The translations under genes were made by a program, and so were the position numbers. The notes under the pieces are model-generated. The model saw nothing but the letters and a program-made list of their open reading frames with translations. It was not told the origin of the DNA and searched no databases. Positions 51,715 to 60,400 of a DNA stretch of 64,000 bases are shown here, in pieces. Origin of the DNA: a bacterium (GTDB lineage Bacteria > Patescibacteriota > Microgenomatia > UBA1406 > GWC2-37-13); contig JAJYOJ010000004.1 of NCBI GenBank assembly GCA_021796235.1, forward strand, positions 18,102-82,101. Direction: 5' to 3'. Position 1 is the stretch's first letter, and each line of letters opens with the position of its first letter.

Positions 51715-52943
51715 TTTAATTTTTTTAATGCAATTTTAACAGCCTTTTCCTCATTCCAGTCGAATTCGGTTTTGCCGCGCGCCAAGCTTTTTTCGTGGCC
51801 TTTGCCGGTAAGCACGACGATGTCGTTTTTTCCGGCAATTTTTAAGGCCGTATTTATTGCCTGTTGACGATCCAGTATTATGGCGTAGACCTTTCTGCTT
51901 TGATTATTTAAATCGGCGGAGCCAACTTCCTTAAAATCGCTGTCCAAGACACCCTCGGCAATCTGTTTGCAAATAGACAGGGGGTCTTCGGTTCGATAAT
52001 CTTCTTCGGTCAGAATCACAACGTCAGAATATTGAGCGGTCATTTCACCCATAATCGGCCGTTTTGAAATATCGCGTAGTCCCGCAGAACCGAAAACATG
52101 GATAAGCCTTCCAGCATTTTTTAAATATTGTTTTTTGAGCGAACCCAGAAGCTGATCAAGCGCATTAGGAGTATGGGCGAAATCAATCATTACTTTAAAA
52201 TTTTTGTCATAAACAAGATGAAGTCTGCCTTGCGGAAGCTTAAAGTCAACGAGACTTTCTTTTATTTCCTGATCAGAAATTCCCAGGAGTCTACAGACAC
52301 TATAGGCTGCCAGAAAATTATATTTATTAAATAATGTAGCCTTGGAATCTAAATCGATTCTAAAATCCGCATCTTTTGAATTAAATCCAAAGGTCTGAAA
52401 TTTTTTTCGGTTCTTAGTTAGAATTGTTTTTAGAAGACTAAAGGAACGATCATCTTTATTGACGACAGTCGTTTTAGCGCTTGTCAATAATTTCGTTTTG
52501 ACTTCTACATAATTTTCATAGGTCTTATGATAATCAAGATGTTCGTGGGTGATATTTGTCACCACCGCAGCTGCAAAAGCAATCCCAAAAACTCGATTTT
52601 GATCCAGAGCGTGTGAAGTTACCTCTAAAACAAAATATTCGTCATGGGAGTCCGCGCTTATTTTTAGGAACTTAAAAAGCGCAAAAAGATCGGGCGTTGT
52701 CACATGAAAACCAGTGTCGTAAACTTTATTTCCTACCTCGGCATAGACCGATGAAATCATAGAAACTTTTTTACCGGCCGATTTTAAAATGTGATAGATA
52801 AGATGGGTGGTTGTTGTTTTGCCGTCAGTGCCGGTTACGCCGATTACTTTTAGATTATTTGCAGGGAAACCATAATAGGCATTAGCTGCGATAGCTTGAA
52901 GAAGATGGTAGATATTTTTTAATTTCTGAAATAGATCGGGCAT
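51711..52943 (-). CDS. murE: MurE-like UDP-MurNAc-tripeptide ligase without N-terminal domain
   Basis: The protein has 410 residues; the P-loop VTGTDGKTTTT is already at residues 37-44, compared with about 110 in E. coli MurE, so the UDP-binding N-terminal domain is missing. Central VTNITHEHLDYHKTYENYVEVK and VMIDFAHTPNALDQLL and the C-terminal TGKGHEKSLA are MurE features. The amino-acid specificity motif that reads DNPR in meso-diaminopimelate enzymes is EDYR here (314-317), keeping the Arg. It is most likely the third-residue ligase, but a MurE-like ligase with another substrate is possible. Confidence 0.85.
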   Translation of the reverse strand: MPDLFQKLKNIYHLLQAIAANAYYGFPANNLKVIGVTGTDGKTTTTHLIYHILKSAGKKVSMISSVYAEVGNKVYDTGFHVTTPDLFALFKFLKISADSHDEYFVLEVTSHALDQNRVFGIAFAAAVVTNITHEHLDYHKTYENYVEVKTKLLTSAKTTVVNKDDRSFSLLKTILTKNRKKFQTFGFNSKDADFRIDLDSKATLFNKYNFLAAYSVCRLLGISDQEIKESLVDFKLPQGRLHLVYDKNFKVMIDFAHTPNALDQLLGSLKKQYLKNAGRLIHVFGSAGLRDISKRPIMGEMTAQYSDVVILTEEDYRTEDPLSICKQIAEGVLDSDFKEVGSADLNNQSRKVYAIILDRQQAINTALKIAGKNDIVVLTGKGHEKSLARGKTEFDWNEEKAVKIALKKLK

Positions 52944-52949
52944 ATTATT

Positions 52950-54608
52950 TTACTGCTCTGGAGGTATATTATAGTAAACTAGTAACTGCTTTGCGATATC
53001 GAAGAACATCGGAGCTGCGGTTTCTGATCCCCAGGGTGAGGTCTTCGGTTCTCTAAGCATAACTAAAGCAATGAATTTTGGGTTGTCGGCCGGTGCGAAA
53101 CCTATAAACGAAGCTATCGTTTTGGAAGGATCGTAGTGTCCCTGAATTGGTATTTGAGCTGTTCCAGTTTTTCCTCCGATTACATAACCAGCCGGTCGAG
53201 CCCACTTTACTTCGCCGTGTTCAACCGCTGAAACCAGCATTTTTTTAAGAATGTCTGAGGTTAACTGACTTATCACCTGTTTTTCAACTTTGGGTTGGAT
53301 CTGGATAGTTTCGTTTCCGGAGGAAATTTTTTGTACAACATATGGTTTCATAAGTTTTCCGCCATTTATTACAGCCGAAAAAGCTCGGATCATTTGAATA
53401 GGAGTTACGGCAATTCCCTGACCGAAGGTAACTGTAGCGAAGTCGATAGGATACCACTGATCTTTAGGTCGCAAATATCCTCCTACCTCGCCCTGGAGAT
53501 CTATTCCGGTCGGCTGCCCAAAACCATATTTTTGTAAATACTGGTAAAGAAGATCACTGCCTAGTTTTGAACCAACGTAAACCATCCCGGTGTTGGATGA
53601 CTTCTCAAGGATTCGGGTCATCGTAATTTTTCCCTCATAAGTATTGTCCCAGGTTTTAATTTGATAGTTGCCGATTTTGACCGGGCCGTTTTCATCATAC
53701 AAATCCTCGGGGCTGATCTTGTTTTCCTGAATGGCTGCGGCCATAACTAAGGGTTTAAAAATGGAACCGGGTTCGTAGGTATCGGAGATAGCAGGATCTT
53801 TAAAGAAATTTTCCGAAAAAAGATAATATTTGCTGACATCAAAGTCGGGAAGACAGGTGAGGGCCAGAATTTGTACAGTATTGGGATCTGCTACGATTAT
53901 ACAGCCGCTTTGGGCCTTATAGGTTTCCAAACCCTTTTGCAGCTCGGACTTTGCGATTGTTTGAACAGATTTATCCAGGCTAAGATAGAGGTTGCGCCCG
54001 TCTTGCGGGTTTAGTTTCTCTTGGGTGCCAAAGAGAATGGGCTGATTTAAAATATCTCTTTCAGTTTTAAAAATTCCCGGCAGACCGGTAAGATCTTGAT
54101 TGTAAAAACCTTCAACACCGAAATAACCTATATTGTTTCCTTGATAATCTTTTCCGACAAAGCCTAAAAGATGGGCCGCCAAAGATGCTTCCGGATAGGA
54201 ACGGGCGGTTTCATCTTGAAAACCAATACCTTTCAATCCCAAACCTGAAAGCTTCTGCTTCGTGTTTTTATCAATTGTTTTAACAGCTACCCAAGTTTTA
54301 TTCATATCGATCAGGCCGGATAAAGTAGCTTCACCTAAAGAAAGGACAGAATCAAGAGAATGCACGAGGTTATCCTTATCAGCAACAAGTTTTGGTTGAA
54401 TATACAGAAGATACCGGGTTTGATTTGTCGCTAAAGGTGAGCCAAACCGATCAAAAATTTTACCCCGATTCGGTTCAATAATATTGCTTTGCAGGTAATT
54501 ATTTTGCGAAACAGAAAAAGGCGAAAGAACCTGAAGATAAAATAATTTAATAATGATTATCAGAAAAAGGATGAAGAATGCTCCTGCAACCAGTTTTAAT
54601 TTGTTCAT
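52950..54608 (-). CDS. ftsI: Class B penicillin-binding protein (FtsI type)
   Basis: The septal transpeptidase of the cluster, 552 residues. One N-terminal helix is followed by the pedestal domain (NRGKIFDRFGSPLATNQ, GIGFQDETARSYPEASLAAHLLGFVG) and the transpeptidase motifs SxxK in YEPGSIFKPLVM, SSN in LEKSSNTGMV and KTGT in VIGGKTGTAQIP. It is preceded by ftsL, as in most dcw clusters. Confidence 0.94.
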   Translation of the reverse strand: MNKLKLVAGAFFILFLIIIIKLFYLQVLSPFSVSQNNYLQSNIIEPNRGKIFDRFGSPLATNQTRYLLYIQPKLVADKDNLVHSLDSVLSLGEATLSGLIDMNKTWVAVKTIDKNTKQKLSGLGLKGIGFQDETARSYPEASLAAHLLGFVGKDYQGNNIGYFGVEGFYNQDLTGLPGIFKTERDILNQPILFGTQEKLNPQDGRNLYLSLDKSVQTIAKSELQKGLETYKAQSGCIIVADPNTVQILALTCLPDFDVSKYYLFSENFFKDPAISDTYEPGSIFKPLVMAAAIQENKISPEDLYDENGPVKIGNYQIKTWDNTYEGKITMTRILEKSSNTGMVYVGSKLGSDLLYQYLQKYGFGQPTGIDLQGEVGGYLRPKDQWYPIDFATVTFGQGIAVTPIQMIRAFSAVINGGKLMKPYVVQKISSGNETIQIQPKVEKQVISQLTSDILKKMLVSAVEHGEVKWARPAGYVIGGKTGTAQIPIQGHYDPSKTIASFIGFAPADNPKFIALVMLREPKTSPWGSETAAPMFFDIAKQLLVYYNIPPEQ

Positions 54609-54610
54609 AT

Positions 54611-54886
54611 CTAACGGTTAAGCGCATACTTGAGATTTTCCAGATAAATTGGGTTAGCAGGCTGTGTAAAATTTAATTTTGCCGCCTGGGAGGCAGCATA
54701 AGAGAGGGAGTCAACTTCATACATCTGATTTTCCAAATCAAGATTTTCCTGATGCAACTTTTGGGTGTTCAGCTCATAGGCGTTCATATCTGCGCCAAGC
54801 ACAATGCTGTGGACAAAAATACCAATATTAACGACAACGAGCGCGAGAAAGACCAAAATAATTAGCTGTACTCCGAATTTTTTCAT
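54611..54886 (-). CDS. ftsL: FtsL-like cell division protein
   Basis: A 91-residue bitopic protein with one membrane helix (LIILVFLALVVVNIGIFVHSIV, about residues 9-30; quoted in part) followed by a short coiled coil (LNTQKLHQENLDLENQMYEV). Sequence conservation in FtsL is low, so the call rests on size, topology and its place between rsmH and ftsI. FtsL joins FtsB and FtsQ to activate septal synthesis. Confidence 0.75.
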   Translation of the reverse strand: MKKFGVQLIILVFLALVVVNIGIFVHSIVLGADMNAYELNTQKLHQENLDLENQMYEVDSLSYAASQAAKLNFTQPANPIYLENLKYALNR

Positions 54887-55719
54887 GATTTTATAAATAT
54901 TCTAAGCTTTGCCGATCGCTCGTAAGGCAAACTTCGGTCACCGCTTATCACATGTTTTGTCAACGCCCGAAATGCGTTTTCTCGTACAAACTTTTTAACT
55001 ATCCTATCCTCAAGCGAATGGAATGTCAAAACCGCAATTCTCCCTTCGGGTTTTAGAAGGTTAACTGCGCCTCGCAAACCCTTTTTCAAATCCTCAAATT
55101 CGTTATTTACCTCAATCCGCAAAGCTTGGAAAACACGTGCTAAACTTCTCTCATTTTCACTTCCTAACGTCTTATTTATTATCTTGACAAGATCCCCGAC
55201 TGTTTTAAATTTTTTTAAGGTACGTCTGCGAACAATAGCTTGAGCAATGTTACGAGAATTGAGTTCTTCAGAATTTTTGGCAAATAGTTCATATAATTTT
55301 TGCTCAGTTAAACCGTTAATAAGTTCCGCCGCCCTAGTTTTTTCTTCTCCGCCAATTCTCATGTCCAGCGGCTCTTCTAAGTTTTTATAAGAAAAACCGC
55401 GGCCTGAGTTTTTTATCTGCGCGATCGATAGTCCAAGATCAAAAAGCACGCCATCCACCGGAAAAAATCCATTTTCTTTTGCGACTCTTTCAATATCCGC
55501 AAAATTTTCCGTAACCAACCTGACGTTCTTATAATTCTTAATTCTTAATTCTAAATTCTTAATTTGTTCGTCGTCTCGATCCAGGCCGAGCACTTCTTTC
55601 GCACGTTTGGCGATTTCGCTAAGATGTCCGCCTTCACCCGCGGTCGCATCGATATAACTTCCCCCTGAATTTACCCCTAGACCTTCAATAGCTTCTTGTA
55701 AAAGTACCGCGTGGTGCAC
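54883..55719 (-). CDS. rsmH: 16S rRNA (cytosine1402-N4)-methyltransferase RsmH
   Basis: RsmH (MraW) methylates C1402 in the decoding centre using S-adenosylmethionine. HHAVLLQEAIEGLGV, the SAM site YIDATAGEGGHLSEI, GVLFDLGLSIAQIKNSGRGFSY, LDMRIG and EGRIAVLTFHSLEDRIVK are all diagnostic. At 278 residues it is a bit short at the C-terminus. The usual second gene of dcw clusters; its ATG overlaps nothing upstream and follows mraZ directly. Confidence 0.96.
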   Translation of the reverse strand: MHHAVLLQEAIEGLGVNSGGSYIDATAGEGGHLSEIAKRAKEVLGLDRDDEQIKNLELRIKNYKNVRLVTENFADIERVAKENGFFPVDGVLFDLGLSIAQIKNSGRGFSYKNLEEPLDMRIGGEEKTRAAELINGLTEQKLYELFAKNSEELNSRNIAQAIVRRRTLKKFKTVGDLVKIINKTLGSENERSLARVFQALRIEVNNEFEDLKKGLRGAVNLLKPEGRIAVLTFHSLEDRIVKKFVRENAFRALTKHVISGDRSLPYERSAKLRIFIKS

Positions 55720-56148
55720 TTATTGTTTATTTGCGTAACTTTTGATGTTTCCCTCTACCTCTTTAATATATGGGGTCCAACGGGAAGGACTCCAGATTTC
55801 AAAATATGTACCTACACCAATTAAAACCGCCTCTTTATCTGCGAGATCGGCATATTCCAGTAAATTCTTAGGAATTACGACCCGGCCCTGATCATCTATT
55901 TCAAGAGTCGTTGCCGATGAAAAAAGATGACGCTTCATCTCGACTTTTTGCATCTCAAGTACGGAATTGCTCATAAGTTCTGAAGCACCTTTTTCCCATT
56001 CTTCATTTCTGAATCCCGAGAGACAGCGGTCAAAACCTTTTGTCAAAGTAAATGTCCGGGCTTCACCCAGAGCTTCTCTTATTTTCTTGGGAATGACTAT
56101 GCGTCCTTGACCGGTAAAGGTTACCCGATATTCCCCAAGAAATAGCAT
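55720..56148 (-). CDS. mraZ: Transcriptional regulator MraZ
   Basis: MraZ is an AbrB-like DNA-binding protein that represses its own dcw operon. Two swapped-hairpin repeats are visible: GEYRVTFTGQGRIVIPKKIREAL and TTLEIDDQGRVVIPKNLLEYA (motif DxxGRVxIP). The start MLFLGEYR at 56148 gives a canonical 142-residue protein; an ATG ten codons earlier would run into the MraZ boxes and is rejected. Directly upstream are three decamers matching MraZ sites. Confidence 0.95.
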   Translation of the reverse strand: MLFLGEYRVTFTGQGRIVIPKKIREALGEARTFTLTKGFDRCLSGFRNEEWEKGASELMSNSVLEMQKVEMKRHLFSSATTLEIDDQGRVVIPKNLLEYADLADKEAVLIGVGTYFEIWSPSRWTPYIKEVEGNIKSYANKQ

Positions 56149-56150
56149 AT

Positions 56151-56180
56151 AAAACCATTTAACGCCATTTCCCGCCACTT
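56151..56180 (-). promoter_or_regulatory. MraZ operator: three direct decamers
   Basis: Minus-strand decamers AAGTGGCGGG, AAATGGCGTT and AAATGGTTTT follow each other without gap. The AARTGG core at exact 10-base period fits known MraZ boxes. They fill the space from the -35 to the transcription start, so bound MraZ would block polymerase. Confidence 0.75.
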
Positions 56181-56185
56181 GTCAA
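56157..56185 (-). promoter_or_regulatory. Promoter of the dcw cluster
   Basis: TTGACA (56185-56180), 17-base spacer, TTAAAT (56162-56157) on the minus strand; the ATG of mraZ starts nine bases after. The final A of the -35 is the first base of the MraZ boxes. Confidence 0.65.
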
Positions 56186-56268
56186 GGACTACAGGTAGTA
56201 AATAAAAAAAACTGGAACACCACGGGTAGAAACTAGTTATTCTCCTTTTCTTTTTAAAAAACTGAACG

Positions 56269-56274
56269 TATAAT
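56269..56274 (+). promoter_or_regulatory. -10 element of murJ
   Basis: TATAAT, 12 bases before the murJ ATG. No convincing -35 lies 16-18 bases upstream. Confidence 0.45.
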
Positions 56275-56286
56275 TGAGTAAGAATA

Positions 56287-57915
56287 ATGAACAAGATTTT
56301 TGAAAAAACTACTCAATTTGTTTTCGCCAAGCAGAAAACGATATTTTCTTCGGCAATAATTTTGGCAGGAATGATCATATTGTCAAGCTTCTTTGGCTTT
56401 ATCCGCTACCGTATTCTTTCGGGATTTTTCGGAAAAGGCGATCTCGATATTTTTTTGGCCTCATTTAAAATCCCCGATCTTATTTTTGAAGTACTGATTA
56501 CAGGCGCTCTGACCTCAACTTTCATACCGATTTACATCAAATACAAGGCCAATAAGGAAGAGCTTGACGAAAATATTTCATCGATAATGAATCTGATTTT
56601 TTTGGTTATGCTGATTTTCGTTTTCGTACTCAACTTTTTTTTAGATCAGGTTATGACATTGATTACACCTGGTTATTCGGTGGAAAAGATTAATAAAATT
56701 GTCTATTTTTCTCGTTTTTTACTTCTCGGACAACTACCGTTTCTTATCGTCGGCAATTTTTTAACCGGAATCGGGCAGGCCAATAAAACCTTTCTCCTTA
56801 CTGCCGCGGCTCCAATTATTTATAACATTTCAATTATTCTAGCTACAATTTTTTTTGCTCCGGCATTTGGACTTCTCGCGCCGGTTGTCGGGGTAGATGT
56901 CGGCGCCTGGTTATTCCTGCTGGTTCAGCTCCCGCTTTTATTTAAATCTGGATTTTCGTATAGATTGCTAATAAAAAAAACGCAAGGTTTAATTGAGTTT
57001 TTTCGGCAAATTCTTCCGCGTACCCTTACGGTTATTGTTTCGCAAATCGATGCAACCGTTGATCTTACTCTTACATCGCTCTTAGGTTCGGGAAGCTACA
57101 CGGTTTTTTATTTTGCCCAACATTTGGCTCTTTTACCGGTTTCGGTTGTTGGTGTTGCTTTCGGTCAGGCGTCACTGCCGTATCTGTCCGAGGTTTATCA
57201 GGAGAAAAGGATTGAAGATCTAAAAAGCATAATTGTCCAATCAATGCTCAACCTTTTTTTCTTCAGTATTCCCATTGCAGTTTTTTTTGCATTTGCCCGA
57301 ACCCCGTTAATACGGCTTTTTTTCGGAGGGCAGAAGTTTGATTGGTCGGCAACTGTTGAAACGGCTTTTACTCTTTCCTATTTTTCACTTTCCCTGCCGT
57401 TTCATACGATTTACTATTTTCTTACGCGCTGTTTCTACGCTTTCTTAGATACTCGAACGCCCTTTTTTATAAGCGCATCTTCGGTTGTTTTAAATACGGT
57501 TTTAAGCATTTTGTTTGTTATCATTTTGAAGTTTCCTGTCTGGGCTCTGGCGATTTCATTTTCAATTTCGATGACTATCAATGTATTAGTCCTTCTTTTC
57601 GTTTTGGATCGTAAACTTAAAGGGTTCAACCGTCTTTTCATAAGCATAGAGTTTCTTAAAATGGGCATCTCATCTTTAGTTCCGGGATTTTTTGTTTATC
57701 ATCTGATGAAGTTTTTGGATGGACTAGTTTTCGATACAAGCCGGACTCTGAATGTTTTCTTGCTTTTGGGAACCGCGTGGCTTGTTTATATTTCGCTCTA
57801 TATTTTTCTAACCTGGCTTTTAGACGTTAAAGAAATTTATCTTATCGGTAGACTTATTTTAAAAGCCAGTGAATTTCGCAAAAAAATAGTTGAAATGTAT
57901 ACAACCTATGAGTGA
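56287..57915 (+). CDS. murJ: Lipid II flippase MurJ
   Basis: MurJ (MviN) moves lipid II across the membrane. The 542-residue protein has about 14 helices in the MOP superfamily arrangement. The N-terminal ILSGFFGKGDLDIFLASFKIPDL and the central RTLTVIVSQIDATVDLTLTSLL, PVSVVGVAFGQASLPYLSE are family features. It is divergent from mraZ and begins a plus-strand unit of three genes; its stop overlaps the next start by eight bases. Confidence 0.93.
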   Translation: MNKIFEKTTQFVFAKQKTIFSSAIILAGMIILSSFFGFIRYRILSGFFGKGDLDIFLASFKIPDLIFEVLITGALTSTFIPIYIKYKANKEELDENISSIMNLIFLVMLIFVFVLNFFLDQVMTLITPGYSVEKINKIVYFSRFLLLGQLPFLIVGNFLTGIGQANKTFLLTAAAPIIYNISIILATIFFAPAFGLLAPVVGVDVGAWLFLLVQLPLLFKSGFSYRLLIKKTQGLIEFFRQILPRTLTVIVSQIDATVDLTLTSLLGSGSYTVFYFAQHLALLPVSVVGVAFGQASLPYLSEVYQEKRIEDLKSIIVQSMLNLFFFSIPIAVFFAFARTPLIRLFFGGQKFDWSATVETAFTLSYFSLSLPFHTIYYFLTRCFYAFLDTRTPFFISASSVVLNTVLSILFVIILKFPVWALAISFSISMTINVLVLLFVLDRKLKGFNRLFISIEFLKMGISSLVPGFFVYHLMKFLDGLVFDTSRTLNVFLLLGTAWLVYISLYIFLTWLLDVKEIYLIGRLILKASEFRKKIVEMYTTYE

Positions 57916-59167
57916 TAAAAAAACTGCTCAACTCGAAGCGGTAAAAACAATCCAAAAAAAACTTTTAGGAAAAAAAATTACCTACCAGGAAATTTATAAT
58001 TTGATGGATGAAATTTCTCACCAAAAGCTGAGCGATGTCTTAACCACTTATTTTGTCGCCGCTTCCTTTAAGGAGGGATTTTCGCCCGATGAACTTTATC
58101 ACTTTACTAAGGCTATGGTAGAAACGGGTAATAAATTGAACTTTAAGGGAATTGTTGCCGATAAACATTCAACCGGAGGAGTTTCCGGAACCCGTACGAC
58201 TCTTATTATTGTGCCGATAGTTGCAGCCGCGGGTTTCAAAATTCCTAAAGTTTCTTCAAGAGCGATTACGACTCCGGCCGGTACTGCCGATGTGGTCGAA
58301 GCAATTGCCAAAATTAATTTTTCACCGCGGCAGATAGAAAAAATTGTCGGCGAGGTAGGCGGTTGTTTTGCTTGGAATGGTTTTTTGGGAATTGCTCCGG
58401 CTGACGATATCATCATCAAAGTAGAAGAACCGTTATCGTTTGAGTCTTTTGACAAGATCATAATATCAATAATGGCTAAAAAGGTCGCGGTAGCAGCCAA
58501 TCATTTGGTTATTGATATCCCGGTTGGGAAAACCATGAAAATCCGTCATTATGCCGATGCCGAAAAAGTTGCTAAAAAATTTATAACTTTGGGAGAAAAG
58601 TTTCATATTAAGGTTGTTACAGATATAAACGAAACTCTCGAACCAGCTGGCCGGGGAGTTGGACCGGCACTTGAAGTCCGTGATGTTTTATACGTTCTCG
58701 AACAACAAAAAGAAAGACCGCTGTTACTGGAAGAAAAGGCTTTACGACTGGCCGGAAAGCTGTTAGACATTTGTTTTAAAGATGCAAAAATTGACAAAAA
58801 TGGTGAGGACGAGGCAAGAACGATTCTTTCTGACGGCCGAGCGCTAATAAAGTTTAGAGAAATTATAAAAGCGCAGGGCGGCGATCCTGAAATCAGTTCA
58901 AGGACTTTTAAAATAAAGGGGCATATGAAAGAGCTGACTTCTCCTAAATCTGGTAAGATTAAAGACATGAACAATTATAATCTCAATGCGATTGCCAAAA
59001 TTTTAGGCGCACCGGCTGATAAGCACGCCGGTATTTATCTCCTTAAAAAACTCGATGAAAGAGTCAGTAAAGATGAGCCCCTTTTCCAATTCTATTCACA
59101 TGATAAATACAGACTGACGGAAGCGGTTACAACTTTGAAAAATTTTCCGATCTATAAAATTGAATAA
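57908..59167 (+). CDS. AMP phosphorylase / archaeal-type thymidine phosphorylase
   Basis: A nucleoside phosphorylase II family protein of 419 residues, closest by motif to archaeal AMP phosphorylases: DKHSTGGVSGTRTTLIIVP, SSRAITTPAGTADVVEA, FAWNGFLGIAPADDIII, IDIPVGKTMKIR and EPAGRGVGPALEVRDVL. In archaea and CPR, AMP phosphorylase releases adenine to give ribose-1,5-bisphosphate for the R15P isomerase-RuBisCO route. The archaeal enzyme has an extra N-terminal domain of about 80 residues, absent here, so thymidine or another nucleoside remains possible. Start MSDKK overlaps the murJ stop. Confidence 0.82.
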   Translation: MSDKKTAQLEAVKTIQKKLLGKKITYQEIYNLMDEISHQKLSDVLTTYFVAASFKEGFSPDELYHFTKAMVETGNKLNFKGIVADKHSTGGVSGTRTTLIIVPIVAAAGFKIPKVSSRAITTPAGTADVVEAIAKINFSPRQIEKIVGEVGGCFAWNGFLGIAPADDIIIKVEEPLSFESFDKIIISIMAKKVAVAANHLVIDIPVGKTMKIRHYADAEKVAKKFITLGEKFHIKVVTDINETLEPAGRGVGPALEVRDVLYVLEQQKERPLLLEEKALRLAGKLLDICFKDAKIDKNGEDEARTILSDGRALIKFREIIKAQGGDPEISSRTFKIKGHMKELTSPKSGKIKDMNNYNLNAIAKILGAPADKHAGIYLLKKLDERVSKDEPLFQFYSHDKYRLTEAVTTLKNFPIYKIE

Positions 59168-59174
59168 ATTGGCC

Positions 59175-60137
59175 ATGAAAAGAATAGTTGTTCTGATTAT
59201 TTTTATTCTGGTTTTCGGTGGAGGATTTCTTTTATACTATCGGGAAGGGCTTTTACCGGTTGATAAAAATGATGCGTCCTACAAGATTTTAGTTATTCCA
59301 AAAGGCGAGAGTCTGATTAATATAACAAACGATCTTGCCGGAGCTGGACTTATCCGCAGTAAAGTCGCGTTCTTTATCTTGGTTAAACGACTCGGAATTG
59401 ATAAAGATATTCAATATGGGGACTTTCGCCTTTCACCCTCGGAAGATGCTCTAACCATTGCGCAAGCGTTAACCCACGGGACTCTGGATACCTGGATCAC
59501 GATTGTTGAGGGTCTTCGTAAAGAAGAGATTGCCCAACTTATAACCAAAGAATTTAATATACCGGAAGCGGAATTTTTAAAGTACGCAAAAGAAGGCTAT
59601 CTTTTTCCCGACACGTATCTTATCCCCAAAAATGCGACAGCTTCTGCAATCATTAAAATCTTGACCGACAATTTTAATAAAAAATACAATCAAACACTGC
59701 AAAAAAAGGCAGCAACCTTGGGGTTAACCTCCGATCAAATAATTGTTCTGGCTTCATTGGTTGAACGTGAGGCAAAATTTGACAACGAGAGAGCGGGAGT
59801 AGCAAGCGTTTTATTGAAAAGATTCAATAGTAATCTTCCGCTCCAGGTTGACTCGACGATTCAATATGCCCTAGGCTATCAGCCTTTAACCAATACCTGG
59901 TGGAAAACTCCGCTGACCCAGGCTGATTTACAGGTAGCTTCACCTTACAATACTTATATTCATATCGGTCTTCCTCCGGGGCCAATCGATAGTCCGGGTT
60001 TGGCTTCTATAAAAGCTGTGTTAAATGCAGATCCCAACACTCCTTATCTTTTTTATGTTTCCGATTCACAGGGTCATCTGCATTTTGCCAGGACGCTAGA
60101 TGGTCATAACGTGAATATACAAAAGTATGTAAAATGA
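59175..60137 (+). CDS. mltG: Endolytic murein transglycosylase MltG
   Basis: MltG (YceG) cuts nascent glycan strands and sets their length. The protein has one N-terminal membrane helix (RIVVLIIFILVFGGGFLLYY), a LysM-like part (ILVIPKGESLINITNDLAGAGLI) and the catalytic domain with IIVLASLVEREAKFD (catalytic Glu), QVDSTIQYALG, SPYNTYIHIGLPPGPIDSPG and SDSQGHLHFA. The chosen ATG gives MKRIVVL; a TTG at 59160 overlaps the previous gene and would add five residues. Confidence 0.94.
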   Translation: MKRIVVLIIFILVFGGGFLLYYREGLLPVDKNDASYKILVIPKGESLINITNDLAGAGLIRSKVAFFILVKRLGIDKDIQYGDFRLSPSEDALTIAQALTHGTLDTWITIVEGLRKEEIAQLITKEFNIPEAEFLKYAKEGYLFPDTYLIPKNATASAIIKILTDNFNKKYNQTLQKKAATLGLTSDQIIVLASLVEREAKFDNERAGVASVLLKRFNSNLPLQVDSTIQYALGYQPLTNTWWKTPLTQADLQVASPYNTYIHIGLPPGPIDSPGLASIKAVLNADPNTPYLFYVSDSQGHLHFARTLDGHNVNIQKYVK

Positions 60138-60258
60138 AATTCACTTCTTCCTTAAGAAAGCGGGGATGTCAAAGGAATTAAACTTCTAAAAAACAAATCT
60201 CCTATTCAAAGATCTTTCATTACCTAGGGTATCACGGTTATTACCCCTTGTCAATACC

Positions 60259-60396
60259 ATGTCACATCTTAAAGCGCGCAGGAATAAGCTAATCCTTCAA
60301 CTGTATTCTACTGGAAAAAAATCTACTTATGAGCTCGCCAGAAAGTTCAGAATGTCGCAACCCCGGATATTAAAAATTATCAAACGGGGGTACTAA
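60259..60396 (+). CDS. Small helix-turn-helix protein
   Basis: A 45-residue frame, MSHLKARRNKLILQLYSTGK followed by KSTYELARKFRMSQPRILKI and a short basic end. The second half is a clear HTH (TYELARKFRMSQPRILKII) of the homeodomain-like / resolvase class. Size, basic charge and context suggest a DNA-binding accessory protein. It ends four bases before the M23 gene and is probably cotranslated. The 120 bases between mltG and this gene hold only a weak GGGTA/TACCC inverted repeat (60227-60246). Confidence 0.6.
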   Translation: MSHLKARRNKLILQLYSTGKKSTYELARKFRMSQPRILKIIKRGY

Positions 60397-60400
60397 TCCT

